Assembly (NCBI RefSeq): GCF_001411555.2
Contig: NC_049907.1
Location: forward strand, 5,402,243 to 5,466,242
DNA from: Juglans regia
Taxonomy: Eukaryota; Streptophyta; Magnoliopsida; Fagales; Juglandaceae
Direction: 5' to 3'
DNA: 64,000 bases
A model generated the notes under the pieces. The model was not told the DNA's origin. It did no database searches and saw only the letters and a program-made list of their open reading frames with translations. The stretch's first letter is position 1, and each line of letters opens with the position of its first letter. Made by a program: the position numbers and the translations under genes. Positions 10,266 through 22,608 of the stretch are shown here, piece after piece.

Positions 10266-10990
10266 ATATATATATATATATATGCTCTAGCTATATATTG
10301 GTGCAAGATCAGTCTATTAAAAATAAAAAAGGAGAAATGATATATATAATCATGAAATTTGTAACTAGTAAAATTTGTTTTAAAAAAAAAAAGTGAATAT
10401 TAGATTTATATAAAAAATAATAATTTTTTAATAATAAATCTTATTATTTTTCAAAACGAAAATAATAAAGAGAGGAGCATAAAGGCAACGTGGAGATTAC
10501 AAAAGATATTTTGGCAGTTCTATTTGTTGACACACGTAATTCGATCTAAATTTTTTATAACTAATATAATATATACGTACCACAATAAATAATATACCGA
10601 TACACGAAATTCGCAAGTACGTAGCAACACTCATGAGATCGTAATTAACATGAATTAAATGATCCGAGCAGTAATAAGAATGCAAGGAAGTTGATCAATA
10701 GTATGTACAAATATGTAATTAAACCCAAAAAAGAAAAAGAAAAAAAGAGTTCCACATAATTAATTTTATTTATAACGCATAAATTAATTAAAAGGTCCAG
10801 TTTCCATTTGCATAAGGTAGTACGGCACATGCATTCAAATTACGTAAATACATCTGATAAGTTCTAAGTTCTTTAATTACTCTTTTAAAGGACATGAAAA
10901 AAAATTCATGATCTCAAATCTCAATCCTCCTAGCCTTCCCAGTTCTTTTCAATAGCGTTCAACCAATTCTCTGGTAATTAATGCATGCTT
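10266..10990. other. AT-rich intergenic sequence
   Basis: No coding potential recognised. The minus-strand frames at 10497-10685 and 10645-10830 are short and lack motifs. The stretch ends with the TGCTT duplication flanking the solo LTR. Confidence 0.5.
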
Positions 10991-12565
10991 TGTAACGCCC
11001 CGCCTCCGAAAGTCCGGAGAGTTAATTCATATTACCAGATAATCGATTACAACATTACTAATACTCTTCCAAAAGATTCAAATCAACGTAAACACTTCAA
11101 ATTTAATTAACCACACCTACTCGTATATAAAATCCTCAATACAGTAACCCCAAAAATTACCAACTTCTCTATATGTCACTTATACTCACATTTCAACAAT
11201 ATAACTATCAAAAAATTGCCAATACTCATCGAAAGCTTTCTATTCTTAATCCACTATTCTTAAGTTATCTCACCCAATTCTTCATAGTCCTGATCCTCAG
11301 TTGAAATATCCAACAATCATCTGAAAATATTAGAGATAAGAGGGGGTGAGTTATCAACAACTCAGCAAGCAGAGAACATATACTAGTATGCAAACATGAG
11401 CATTTACAGATTTCAGAATGCAGAAACAAATACTTTATTTTCAGAATGCAGAGTCATAATATGTTATCAAAATATCGGAGCGAAAGTTCAAAAATATTCT
11501 TATTCAAATTCTTTCGGCGTAGTATAACTGACCACCATGGTACCAAAGCATCATATCGCATCAGAGGTCAAGTTTAACCCCCGTGGTAGGGTTGTGCAAA
11601 CCCCGGTAGCTAACCGAGCAGAAACAGAATGTGAATCTTCCTCTTATTTATTCTCGCAGCCCCGAGTGTGCACACAGGAAAGACCACCAAAAAACCACTT
11701 TGTTTCCAAAGTGGGTGCACCAGAAACAAAACAGTTGGTACCAACCCAAACAGAAGCCACTATGAGCACCCGTGGTAGGTCAAATAGGTCACCATCCACA
11801 AACCACATCCCGATTCAGAATGTTGTGCCAAAAGTTTTCAGAAATTACATCATATCAGAATACAATACATCTTCAGAACAGAACAGAGTTTTCAGAAATC
11901 ACATCATATCATAGTACATAATATTTTCAGAACAGAACAGAGTTTTCAGAAATCACAAAACATAATTTTATGCACAAACTTTCGTATTCACTCTCTTTTA
12001 CACAATTCAGAAGTAAAATACAAAATAGCTCATGTCTACACCAGTCATGCCAGAAAATATTTTATTCTTAAACAGAATCTCATGAGTAATGCAAAACAAA
12101 TGACTGAGGTAGTTCAAATCTCTTTTCATAACAAAACATGCATATTTTCAAAAATCAATCTCAGTCCATTTTATTTTTATGCAAATCTAGCATAGGGATC
12201 CCGCTTACCTGGAACTCTTTAGTCTTTCAAAAAAATTCATCAACAAAGCCGAACAATATTAATCTTCACCTATAACATAAACACATAAATTTCCATAAAT
12301 TTCCAATCAATCTCGCATTTTGATATTCAAGCCTAAAATTTCTAAAATAATCTATTTTTGATTCCTCAAACCCAAAATTCTCATTATTCTTAAGATACTA
12401 ACTTCATTGTCTAAATTCACCAATATCCAACTTAGTAATTCCGACTAAAACATTAAATTCTAACCTATTTACGAATGAGATCTTACGATAATTTATAATA
12501 CTAAATACATAACTATGTTGAAATCATTATAAGTAGAAACTCTTACTTTTGTTTAAATAATACTG

Positions 12566-12568
<3 letters not shown>

Positions 12569-12596
<28 letters not shown>
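12569..12596. repeat. (TA)n microsatellite inside the solo LTR
   Basis: A short uninterrupted TA run in the AT-rich middle of the solo LTR. Confidence 0.8.
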
Positions 12597-13816
12597 CTCT
12601 TTTTAAAAGGATTCAAATTAATATTTTGTACTTATTGACCATTCCAAAAAAAAAAATACTTCTCTTAAAGATACTAACTTAACAAGATAAACCCACAATT
12701 GCCTAATTCAAAAAAAAAATAATATAAGAGAAATACGTACGGCCCATGTTTTACTTTGCAAGAATATATATAAAAAAAATCAATTGATATACTAAACAAC
12801 AATGGTGAAAAGGGGTAAAACACCCTTGGTCTACAAATCAACCGAGACACCTCTTTTTAAGTAAGAAACAACCACAACTAAAAGAAAACATAATCATGCA
12901 GAGGCTCAAATGGGAGTGACGGCAGAAGCTCACTCACGAAAAGTCGAGACAGTGGCACCGTGGGGGGCGACGGAAACTGGGCTGAGGCGGTGGTGATATC
13001 CTCGACGGCTTCGCATGGGAAGAGAGGGAGAGAGAGCTGAAACCGAGAGAGAGAGAGTGGGACGGTGAGAGAACGAGAGAGAGAGACCGAAAGGGAAAGA
13101 CTCTCAACCGGAAGTGGCGCGAGCTTACCGAGGGAAAACTGAGGTAGCGTGCGGCGGACTGGGGTGATGGAAGGTCCTCGCCAGCAGTTTCTGTGGGGCA
13201 CGACGCGGTGGAGCTCTCAATGAAGCGTGACTGCAGCAGCTTAGACGCTGCTCTGTTTTAGACAACTAAAACAGAGGATTTTCGGGGCTTCTAATGGAGG
13301 CTACAGAGGCGTTGGGAGGTGGCTTCAAGGTTGAGGTTCCGCGTGGGCTAGGTCCGGCAGAGAGTAGCGATTCGATGGCTGGACTGGTACATTATTTTTT
13401 GGTGGTGCAACCGAGTTAGAGTTTACCCGGAGAGAGGGTGGTGGCGCACGGCTTGAGTGGTGGACTTTGTGTGGCTGAGGTTCCGTGAGCATGGACTGAG
13501 TTCGGCGGAGAACGACGCGTTGGCCTGGCTGTGGGGGGTGGCTGGGCTGCTGAACGCAATCGAGGCTTGCGGTTTGGTGCTCTACGGAAGGGTAGGGATT
13601 GGCAGCAAAGGCCACGGTTTCTTGTGTGCTGAGGACGTGACATGAGGGCAGCGGCAATAAGTCTAGGGTTGAGAAAAACTTAAACTTATAAATAAGCTAT
13701 AAGTAGAAAGTAGAACAAACCTAAATAAAAGGAAGGGATGGACATGCATGAAATAGAAATGGCTTGACACCGTGCGATGAAGGAACGGACGGAGAGAGGG
13801 AGAGAGAGCGCGTCGC

Positions 13817-14532
13817 TAGGGGTGTAACCGGTTCGGTCCGGTCCGGTTTTGGACAAAATCTAGGACCGAACCGGTATGTACCGGTTTTGTATTTTTCAAA
13901 ACCGATTACGCCCCGATTACCCTCCTAAACCGGTACTTCCGGTTTTACCGGTTTCCGGTCCGGTCCGGTCCGGTTTTCCAATTTTTTTTAAATGTAAAAA
14001 ACATATAATAAAGTGTTAATTCTTATTATAAAATATTATTAAAAATTTAATATATATATTATGCTTAAAGCATATGATCAATTAAATTTTTATCTTTAAG
14101 ATTAAACTTTTATTTTATAAATTATAACAACATTATCTTATATATAATTATATTAATAACATATGATCAAATAAATTACAAATGTTCATATTTAAGATTA
14201 ACATTTTATGTTATTATTTATAAATTATAATATAAAATTTTTTCATATATGATATATAATTATATATATTATATATAAAAATTTAACATATAATTATATA
14301 TTATATATATAAATATTTTGTATAATATATAAATTAATTTTTATATTTTTTTTTCCAACCGGTCCGGTTCGGTCCGGTCCGGTCCCAAAAACTACGAAAC
14401 CGGAACCGGACCGGAACCGGCCGGTTTTCATAAAATAGGAACCGGTTCCGGACCGGACCGGTTCAAAACCGGACCAACCGGTCCGGTTCGGTCCGGTCCG
14501 GTCCGGTTTCCCGGTTTAAATTTACACCCCTA
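13817..14532. mobile_element. hAT-type MITE with GGTCCGG-rich ends
   Basis: The 716-bp element has an 11-bp perfect inverted terminal repeat, TAGGGGTGTAA. Flanks are CGCGTCGC (13809-13816) and CGCGTCGT (14533-14540), an 8-bp duplication with one difference. About 150 bp at each end is dense in GGTCCGG / CCGGACC motifs, while the centre is almost pure A+T. There is no ORF, so it depends on a hAT transposase supplied elsewhere. It sits inside the solo LTR and is younger than it. Confidence 0.85.
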
Positions 14533-15059
14533 CGCGTCGTGCATGGGAAAGAGACCAGCAGAGAAAAGAAGAAAGAAAGAAAGGAAAAGAAGAAAAGAAA
14601 GAAAAAGAAAAGAGGAAAGAGAAAATGCCGGAAAAGAAATGAGGTTCAATCTTTACATCTTGGGTCACAAAAATGATCCAGCGGAAACGATTTTAAAACA
14701 ACAAGTGAAATAAAATAATTCAAACGTAATGATTAAAATGAAAATCAATAATTAAACCCAACAATAATTTAATTTAGTTTGAGAAGAAATTTAAATGCAT
14801 AACAATAATTAATTTAGAGAAAACATTTCAAAAAATAATTTTCGTAAAATAAAAATCATAAAAAAATAACCCAACTAAAAATCTAATAATTTTAAAACAA
14901 GAGAATAAATTTCTGAATAATTAAAAAAAAAATCTCTCATTAAAAATATACTAAAATACGGGGTGTTACATGCTTTATCTTGATAGATTTTACCATCTCT
15001 AATTTATTTGAGAAAATTAATGTGTATTAAATTAATATAAAATCCAACTTAATTATGTT

Positions 15060-15420
15060 TAGAACATTTAAGTCTAGTTTAGATATTAAGAATATCTTAA
15101 AATATCTATAAATAGTAATGAAATAGTTTATAAATAATAGTAAAATAATTTGAGTTAAGATCAATATTTCATTGAATTTTGAAAAATGATAGAGCAAAAG
15201 TTAAATAAAATTGTTATAAACTTAAAAATTACTCGAATATAATCTTTTAATAATTATAATATTTTATTTATAAAAATTATATTTTTTTGTGTTTTGTTTA
15301 AAAAATTTAAAAAATTATAATGATTAGATGAAAAAATTAAATATTTAAAATTAAAATAATATTTTATATTTAAGTAACGTTTAGAAGAAATATTTGAGAA
15401 AATTTAAAAATATTCATTTT
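15060..15420. repeat. Copy of an AT-rich dispersed element family
   Basis: A degenerate AT-rich block sharing a word pattern (AAATAGT, TTTGAGTTAAGAT, AAATTTAAAAAATTATAATGA) with the blocks at 15600-15990, 49380-49720, 56410-56580 and 60530-60680. Ends are not delimited. Confidence 0.35.
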
Positions 15421-15599
15421 TTTCGTATATATAGTTAATATTTGTTATTAGGAGTGGCTGTGGGATCGAGATGGCAATCGTATATGGCATACATAAACTT
15501 AGGTTGCTAATATCTGATTGGGGTGCCTCTTGGATTTTTCATGGGATGGGTCTTCCAAGTTCCATCTAGGAGTAATGGCAAGTATCGCTTTATGATAAA

Positions 15600-15990
15600 T
15601 TGAACATCATTACTCTCATTTATTATTTTTATAAATGAGATGAATTGAGATTAAAATTAAAAATTTAAATTAAATATTATTAAAATATATTTTTTTAATA
15701 TTATTTTTATTTTAAAATTTTAAAAAATAATAATAATAAAATAAAATGAAATGAAAAGAAAAGAAATTGAGTTAGAATACCCATATCAACCCACCTCAAC
15801 TCATCTCATCTCATTATTATAACTTTATCAAATTTTCACACAAAATATAATAAACAATTCAACTTTTTCAAATTTCAAAACAACTTTCTCAAATTTCTAC
15901 ACAAAATATAATAAATAATTTAACTTTTATTCTATTATTCACAAATTATCTCAACCTATCTCAACTCATATCTGAATCCAAACCACTCTT
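15600..15990. repeat. AT-rich foldback MITE in the pseudogene intron
   Basis: The left part reads ATGAGATGAATTGAGAT and the right part reads CTCATCTCATCTCA and ATCTCAACCTATCTCAACTC, its near reverse complement. The centre is A+T. No target duplication could be fixed. I associate the GAGATGAGTTGAGAT family with Fagales genomes, from memory only. Confidence 0.5.
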
Positions 15991-16004
15991 AAGAGCGCTC
16001 TCAT

Positions 16005-16165
16005 TGGATTAGCTAAAAGCTAAATCCAATGAGTATTTTGCTATTAAAGAGTAAAATATGCTCATATTAGATTAGTCAAATTCTAAATATTTAGAATTTA
16101 GCTACAGTGACTTTCAAAAGTTTTTCCGAATTTGAAAGTTACTGTATATACATCAAATACATATT
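16005..16165. repeat. Palindromic MITE-like segment
   Basis: A near-perfect palindrome, CTCATTGGATTAGC with GCTAAATCCAATGAG around a TAAAA loop (about 16011-16044), is followed by a second inverted pair around CTAAATATTTAG and by CTTTCAAAAG. It lies in the MATE pseudogene. Confidence 0.45.
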
Positions 16166-16970
16166 TTATTAATTATTTATCTCTCATTTTTTTCTATCAC
16201 ATATTTTATCACAATTAATATATTAATTTGACTTAGTAATATATTAATTTAATAAGAACATGATTATTAATTAACATATAATAAGTAAAATAGTAAAATA
16301 TGATAAAATTAAAAAAATTAAATATTTTTGAAATTAATAATTATTCATTACTATATAATGAATAAATGTATAATCTAATGTGGAGATTTAATATGAATAA
16401 CTAAAACTAAATTTATCTTATATTATTTTATTATTATATAATGAAAAAATAATTATTTTAATATAAAAATTTATGTGAATAAAATAATTAAAAATTAAAT
16501 TTCTCTTATATTTATTAAAATTATCATTTAATTTTGATTAATTCAATAAGATTGTTCAAGTTATACAATTAAAAAATATGGGCTGGAATGATTTTTGGTG
16601 GAACAGCACTTCAAACCTTACTTGGTCATCATTTCCATACGATGTGACTAGGAAAAAGAGGTAAAATACCCTCTAAATTCTCATGTCATTTACGAGTTTT
16701 CTTCGGTTTCTGTGCATAATAAATAAATACAACGAAAAATATTTATACAGTTTTAAAATATATAAAAAAAATATAGAAGAAATTTAATTAAGAACTATGG
16801 AAAAGAAAATTAACTTTTTCACGATGCATGTGCCTATCTTTTTTTACATCCAAATCAATCTATCTAACGTCGCACAATTTGTTTGGTGGGCTTGTAATTG
16901 CAGGCAGAAAAGGCAACCCTACATCTAAATTTCTAATGATCGAAGTGGGCAGTGGACACGTAGCAGTGAA

Positions 16971-18291
16971 ATTGCTAACTGTAACACACCAACAATTTCA
17001 TGAGTGCTATTAATGATCAGTTATTAAATGAACAAAAAATCTTCACAACTTCTTAACACTCTACATTTTATATTATTTTTATTTTTTATTTTTTTTATTA
17101 AATATTTATTATATGAATAATAAATAAAAAATTTGAAATAATTTAAAAAGAATAAACTTAAAAAAAAATTTAAAAAAATATTAAAAATTTAAAAAATTTA
17201 TAAAAATGTGGAGTGTGGAGTGTGGTGGAGGTTGTGTAGCAATGCTCAATGAATGAATATATACACACACGAAATGAGTGTAGTTGGGTTTATTAATATA
17301 CCTAATAAATGTAGTTAGGTAATTTCTTATTTACAAATTAATCAATCGTATGTCTTTGAACCCATGCAAAAGAGGTGTATAAACATATATAGGATTTGGG
17401 TCCAAAATGGGTATATAGCTGGTCATGATCAGATTAATATTCAGCGTATTCTTACCATAAAAATTAAATTGATAAAACTACCCAAGATAAACAATAAATA
17501 AAGAATTCAGTAAAAATCAAGGAGAAAAAACTTCAAAAAAGTAAAAGAAAAATATGATTTAATGCTCTTTTGAAATTCGATGCACAAATTCTATAACAAT
17601 ATATAGCATGCAAATCGCAGCTTGCATGCATATGGCTAATATTTTTTTATAGAGATCAAGTAGACAAAACCAAGACCACATCTTGCAAACGATCGATCCA
17701 GATGATTCTAACTTGGAATTGAAGTAACGTACACCAGTAGTAATGTAGCACCTGTCTTTTTCCAGCTTTCTCATTATTCATTTCTCATTTATATATGTAT
17801 GCATGCGGTCTGGGCTCCTGATGAAGTCATATCAGTCGTATGTATAATAATAATCTGTATGGTGAGCGCAGATGCTTACAAAAAACTTGTGGTAAGCAGT
17901 GACACCATTTGTATGTATCATGTGTGTTTCTTTGAGATAGCTTTGGCTCCCCGGCCCCGGTATAGGTGCAGATTAACCGCCCTGCCTCCAGAAAGACGAT
18001 GGGAAATTGCAGCTCACACGTGGCTTCACGAAATCCCCCTAAATCATGATTTCCTTTTAGCTTCAACGATAAAGACTAAAGATTATTCATCCACCTCATA
18101 AATATTTCCAATGTGTTATCTATAGATGCATATATATATGTTTAAGTTAAGTGTACGATGGAGGTAATATTTTGTTCTATATTGTTAGAAGAAACGAGAG
18201 GCAGCGGACGACGACGATCGTCACGAGAAATTAATGTCCACTGAAGATGAGTATCGACCTGTACGTCCCATTCAATTGACCAACCGTACCA
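16971..18291. other. Intergenic sequence upstream of the MATE gene
   Basis: AT-rich left half with poly(A/T) runs. The right half (17700-18290) is less biased and probably includes the MATE promoter region. The overlapping frames at 17559-18101 on both strands lack motifs. Confidence 0.5.
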
Positions 18292-18417
18292 CTATAAATC
18301 TTAAGCCAAATGATTAATCTCCAAGAGGCCGACTCTCTGAATTTTGAGCGCTCTCTCTCTTTCTCTCTGGATTCCTAGAATTCATAAACATAGATAAACA
18401 AACAAAGCTATTGAAAG
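18292..18417 (+). promoter_or_regulatory. Probable core promoter and 5' UTR of the MATE gene
   Basis: CTATAAAT at 18292-18299 is a plausible TATA box. A pyrimidine-rich tract (CTCTCTCTCTTTCTCTCTGG, about 18350-18370) follows, as is common in plant 5' leaders. The start codon is at 18418, preceded by AAAG. The transcription start is not known. Confidence 0.5.
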
Positions 18418-19682
18418 ATGTCTAGCAGGGAATTGATAGAGGATGTGAAAGTTCCCTTACTGAAAGATTTAGATTCGAAAGATGATGGAGAAAATGATGA
18501 TCTTGCAAGGAGGGTTTGGATTGAATCAAAGAAGCTGTGGCACATACTGGGTCCATCAATCTTCAGCCGCCTCGCCTCCTACTCTATGTTGGTCATCACC
18601 AATGCCTTCGCTGGCCACTTGGGTGAACTTGACCTCGCTGCCATCTCCATTGCCAATAATGTCATCGTCGGCTTCGACTTTGGGCTTTTGGTATACTTTC
18701 TTTCTCATTACATGACATACACAGGGTTTTTACTTTTTCTTTGGTTCTTGATCATGAACAGATCATAGAAGACAAAGGAAGTTGAAACAAATTATATTGT
18801 TTCATTTCCAGAATAATTCCACTCAATTTTTCAATATTTCTCTTTCTCGTCTCTATTGGTTATAGTCAGCATTTTTTCTTCTTTGTATGGTTTTGTTTAT
18901 CAGCTGGGAATGGCAAGCGCTTTAGAAACCTTATGTGGGCAAGCTTTCGGGGCAAAAAAGTACCACATGTTGGGTGTATATATGCAACGATCATGGATCG
19001 TTCTGTTTGTGTGTTGCGTCCTGCTTTTGCCTATCTATCTCTTTGCCACTCCGGTGTTAAAGCTATTGGGACAGCCTTCAGATGTAGCGGAGTTATCGGG
19101 GATAGTGTCTTTGTGGATGATTCCACTTCATTTTAGCTTTGCATTTCAGTTCCCTCTGCAAAGATTCTTACAGAGCCAACTCAAAACTGGGGTTATTGCT
19201 TGGGTGACTCTTGCAGCGCTACTGGTGCATGTGATTGTGAGTTGGCTGTTAGTGTATGGGCTTCACCTCGGAGTTGTGGGTACTGCCATTACCATAAACT
19301 TTTCTTGGTGGGTTTTGGTGTTCGGTCTTCTGGGTTATACAGTTTGTGGCGGTTGCCCTCTTACATGGACTGGTTTCTCCATTGAAGCCTTTTCTGGTCT
19401 CTGGGAATTCGTTAAACTCTCTGCTGCTTCAGGCCTCATGCTTTGGTACCTCTCTCAAGATTTTCCTTCTATTTCTCTTTCTATTTTAAAAACTTAAGAT
19501 TGTTTCTTTTTGTTCAAATTTGCAGCTTAGAGAATTGGTATTATAGAATACTGATACTAATGACTGGAAATCTGAAGAATGCAAAGATCGCCCTGGATGC
19601 TTTGGCCATATGGTAATTAAGCTCTCTTCGACATTAATAAGTGATTTAAATTTGGAATTTGCTTAGGTATCATGTATAAGTG

Positions 19683-19713
<31 letters not shown>

Positions 19714-20811
19714 GTAGACTAGATTTTGCATGTGCGCGCGTATAATATGTAGATCACATGCAATTCAAATATGCATATGCTAGGTACGAGAGTCTTGCTC
19801 TCTTTTTTAAAAAATAAATAAATTTAAAATTTAAATGAAAAAAAAAAATCGGTTCCACTAATTTTCTTTATTATAATATGGTTCTATTAATATATGATAA
19901 ATTTAACTTTATGATCATCTTGCCTGATGAATTATTCGGCAATTAATGTTTCAAAATAGTATATTCACCTTTCAGGTTGTCGCATTAAAAAGAATAGAAT
20001 AATGTAGTAAGCCATGATTCCGTTTTCTATATAGACATACGATTAATGTTTATATATAATTGAATACAATTTTGTCAATTTGTGGACTGAGCATGTTAGT
20101 TGATCATGTCTCATTCGGCAGCATGACAATGAATGGTTGGGAGATGATGATTCCTCTGGCTTTCTTTGCTGCAACCGGGTAATGATTCTTGGCCTTTAAT
20201 TTGCTTTAAAATTTTTTCTGTAATTATTTTCGAAGTCCTTTGGATGAAGCCCCCATCCCAAGACGTACAATATTGCTCATCACATTAAAAAAAAAAAAGA
20301 AAAAAAAAAGGTTGAGAAATGCTATGAATTCAGTCTGCATGCATGGATCGACCCCCATAAATTCTAAAAACTTTCTTAAAATTGAGTTTTTAAAGATTTT
20401 TTTAAATAGAATAAATTATAAAAGTTAATCTTGGCTCCCAAAAAGAACATTAATTATCATTATTTCGGCACTATAAAAAAAATTATTTATTTATGGTTAA
20501 GTATTTTTTTGATAGTGGCACTGAGTTTTGGGTGGGTTGTTGTTGTTGCACTTTGGATTTAAATTATGTTTTAAAAGGATAGACTTAGTAAAATATATAG
20601 CAAATAGAACAAAAGCATGTATCTGGATTAGCGTAGAAAATAGTGAAACCGCAATGCTAGTACTCAAATTGAAGTTTTCTATCTCTAACGTCATGTGTCA
20701 TTTGTCGTAGAGCATAAAGTTATATATAATCGATGCTTAAGCGATCGGCTTTCTAAGGACTCAATCAAATACAAAAGTAGCTAGCTAGGATATATACTAC
20801 ATGACGTTCTT

Positions 20812-20860
<49 letters not shown>

Positions 20861-22608
20861 TTTTCTTTGCAGAAAATATTTGTCGTCTTCCTCATTAATT
20901 ATATATTTATCTAATTGAAAATGGATCCAATGAACCAGAAAATATTATTTGTCGTTTTGGTCATTAACTTATATAATTCAAATATGGATTCATGGGCCAG
21001 TAATACGGCACCATTCTTTTCGCCATTATTTATGCAAAGACAGCGCCCGTTGTAACCTCTAGAAACAAAAGAGACGTACGTAAGTCCATGATCAAGATGA
21101 TTAAATACGGCACCATTCTTTTCGTCATTATTTATATCTTGGTGTCGTATATTAAATTATAAAATATTTATTTTTATTATAAAATAAATATAACAAATCA
21201 CATAAAATTACGTTAATTTATAAATTTATTTTTTATATAATCTATTTCTGTATATAACAGTTCTCTTTTGAATAACCCTACCTTGCTTCTGTAACTCATG
21301 ATCACGATGTGGGTCTTCAATCTATGGTCATATTATGATTCCCTTCTTTTATTAGCTCAATCATGTGTCATGATGTCGTTGTCTTAGGAACAGGCCTTGG
21401 ATGGATATGTTTTTCCCTGATTGTTTAAGGGAATCTCAAAAGGAAAATGCCTGATAGACATTAAAATCCGGCTCATCCCGGGAAAAAGCTGCACAGTATG
21501 CATGTGATGATGATCAGGATGGAAGAGAAAAATGCACATGAGCTGTCTACATTTTTCCATTTATACTAATTAGTATGAAAGTACCTCTGCAGGCCTGCGA
21601 GAATCATGTCATCTTGTTTCGCTATTTCCTTTTTGTTGAGGCTGATCTCTCCCCTTAAGTACTCCATTTGTACGTACTCAAGCAGCTTGTTGTGATAATA
21701 TTACAGAGTGAGGGTAGCAAATGAGCTTGGAGCTGGAAATGGAAAAGGAGCTAAATTTGCTACCATAGTATCGGTGGTAACATCAATAATAATCGGGCTA
21801 TTCTTCTGGTTACTCATTATGTTTGTTCACAATGAGTTAGCTTTGATATTCACTACAAGCAAACTTGTCTTGGAAGAAGTGAACAAGCTTTCTGTCCTTT
21901 TAGCTTTCACAGTTCTTCTGAACAGTGTGCAGCCAGTTCTCTCTGGTATGGTATATTACTTCTTTTTTTTAGACATATATGTATGCTTGTATGAGTTTTC
22001 TTTTGCCCTAATTATATGGAACTTGGTTCCTTTTTTATTCGTTTTTGTTTAGGCGTGGCTGTGGGGTCGGGATGGCAATCATATGTGGCATACATCAACT
22101 TAGGTTGCTACTATCTGGTTGGGGTGCCTATGGGATTTTTCATGGGATGGGTCTTCCATCTAGGAGTTATGGTACGTACTGTTCTAATTTCATCCATCGA
22201 CTCACATGAACAAAAAGCTAGCTAGCACTCAATAATGTTGGAAAGATTATAAACCTTAACAACATGACTTGCTAACATTAGACGAAAACAAAACTCATGA
22301 ATATACTAATACACCTGCAGGGAATGTGGGCTGGAATGATTTTTGGTGGGACAGCACTTCAAACATTGATATTGGCCATCATTACCATACGATGTGATTG
22401 GGAAAAGGAGGTAATTAAAAGTCGACCCTCTAAATTATTCTGGCATGCAGTATTATTTCTTCTTCTTTCTGTCCACACTGAGTTCATGATTTTCTTTGCT
22501 GTGCTCTAATTGAAATTGCAGGCAGAAAAAGCAAACAAGCAGCTTAAGAAGTGGGCAGCCAACACAAGCAGGAACAATGGCAATGTGGTTTCGGATAACG
22601 CGATATAG
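18418..22608 (+). CDS. MATE family (DETOXIFICATION) efflux transporter, 8 exons
   Basis: A cation-coupled multidrug and toxin extrusion transporter that exports organic compounds across the plasma or vacuolar membrane. Exons by splice sites and family pattern: 18418-18690, 18904-19445, 19526-19612, 20122-20178, 21707-21945, 22053-22171, 22321-22410, 22522-22608. All borders are GT..AG, and phases join to one 497-residue frame ending in TAG, the normal MATE length. Family signatures include LGMASALETLCGQAFGA (about 92-108), QSQLKTGVIAW, NGWEMMIPLAFFAATGVRVA, ELGAGN and GVAVGSGWQSYVAYINLG. About 12 hydrophobic segments and a charged C-tail (AEKANKQLKKWA) fit the family. Intron 4 is long (1.5 kb) with a TA microsatellite and a duplicated 30-bp block. 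A pseudogene of its last three exons lies upstream. The exact DTX subgroup and substrate (for example flavonoids or alkaloids) cannot be read from sequence alone. Confidence 0.95.
19681..19710. repeat. (TA)n microsatellite in MATE intron 3
   Basis: A run of about 15 TA units between exons 3 and 4. Confidence 0.85.
20817..20853. repeat. (TA)n microsatellite in MATE intron 4
   Basis: A run of about 18 TA units inside the long intron 4. Confidence 0.85.
21004..21135. repeat. Direct repeat pair in MATE intron 4
   Basis: TACGGCACCATTCTTTTCG followed by C/TCATTATTTAT occurs at 21004-21033 and again at 21106-21135, 102 bp apart. This looks like a local duplication in the intron. Confidence 0.8.
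21125..21265. repeat. Degenerate AT-rich dispersed element (MITE-like)
   Basis: The segment around AACAAATCACATAAAATTACG and TTAATTTATAAATTTA resembles blocks at about 58590-58740 and, less closely, 56150-56260 and 24640-24740. Ends are not delimited. Confidence 0.3.

Larger units (their letters stand above)
10991..14970 (-). mobile_element. Solo LTR of a Ty3/gypsy-type retrotransposon
   Basis: On the minus strand the unit starts TGTAACACCCCG and ends CGGGGCGTTACA. It is flanked by the perfect 5-bp duplication TGCTT (10986-10990 and 14971-14975). TG..CA ends plus a 5-bp duplication are LTR hallmarks. No PBS, gag or pol lies inside, so this is a solo LTR left by LTR-LTR recombination. Its left third (about 11320-11945) is clearly similar to 43530-44100 in the 5' LTR of the element at 39706-45310: shared blocks around TCAACAACTCAG and ACATATACTAGTATG, and a shared segment containing GTGTGCACACAGGAAAGACCA. 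The two LTRs are therefore related, although their TG ends diverge. A hAT MITE is nested at 13817-14532, so the original LTR was about 3.25 kb. Confidence 0.8.
15452..16970 (+). pseudogene. MATE transporter pseudogene (last three exons)
   Basis: Three blocks match the last three exons of the intact MATE gene at 18418-22608, in the same order and strand. Block 1 is 15452-15577 (exon 6: GCTGTGGGATCG, GGGTGCCTCTTGGATTTTTC). Block 2 is about 16577-16660 (exon 7: GGGCTGGAATGATTTTTGGT). Block 3 is about 16903-16970 (exon 8: GCAGAAAAGGC ... GAAGTGGGCAG). Breaks include an in-frame TAA in block 1 where the intact gene has TACTAT, a 6-bp insertion just before CCATCTAGGAG, a TGA/TAG region near the end of block 2, and an insertion in block 3. 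The first five exons are absent. This is the decayed remainder of a tandem duplicate, whose intron has since taken up MITE-like sequence (15600-16160). Confidence 0.85.

Noticed and set aside
12878..13657. GC-richer frames with Pro/Ser/Leu on the minus strand
   Set aside because: They lie inside the solo LTR and have no domain; LTRs of this type often have a GC-rich part.
19700..19800. Inverted words TGCATGTG / CACATGCA near a TA tract in MATE intron 3
   Set aside because: Short palindromic words are frequent here. No CTRR with hairpin in either orientation fits.
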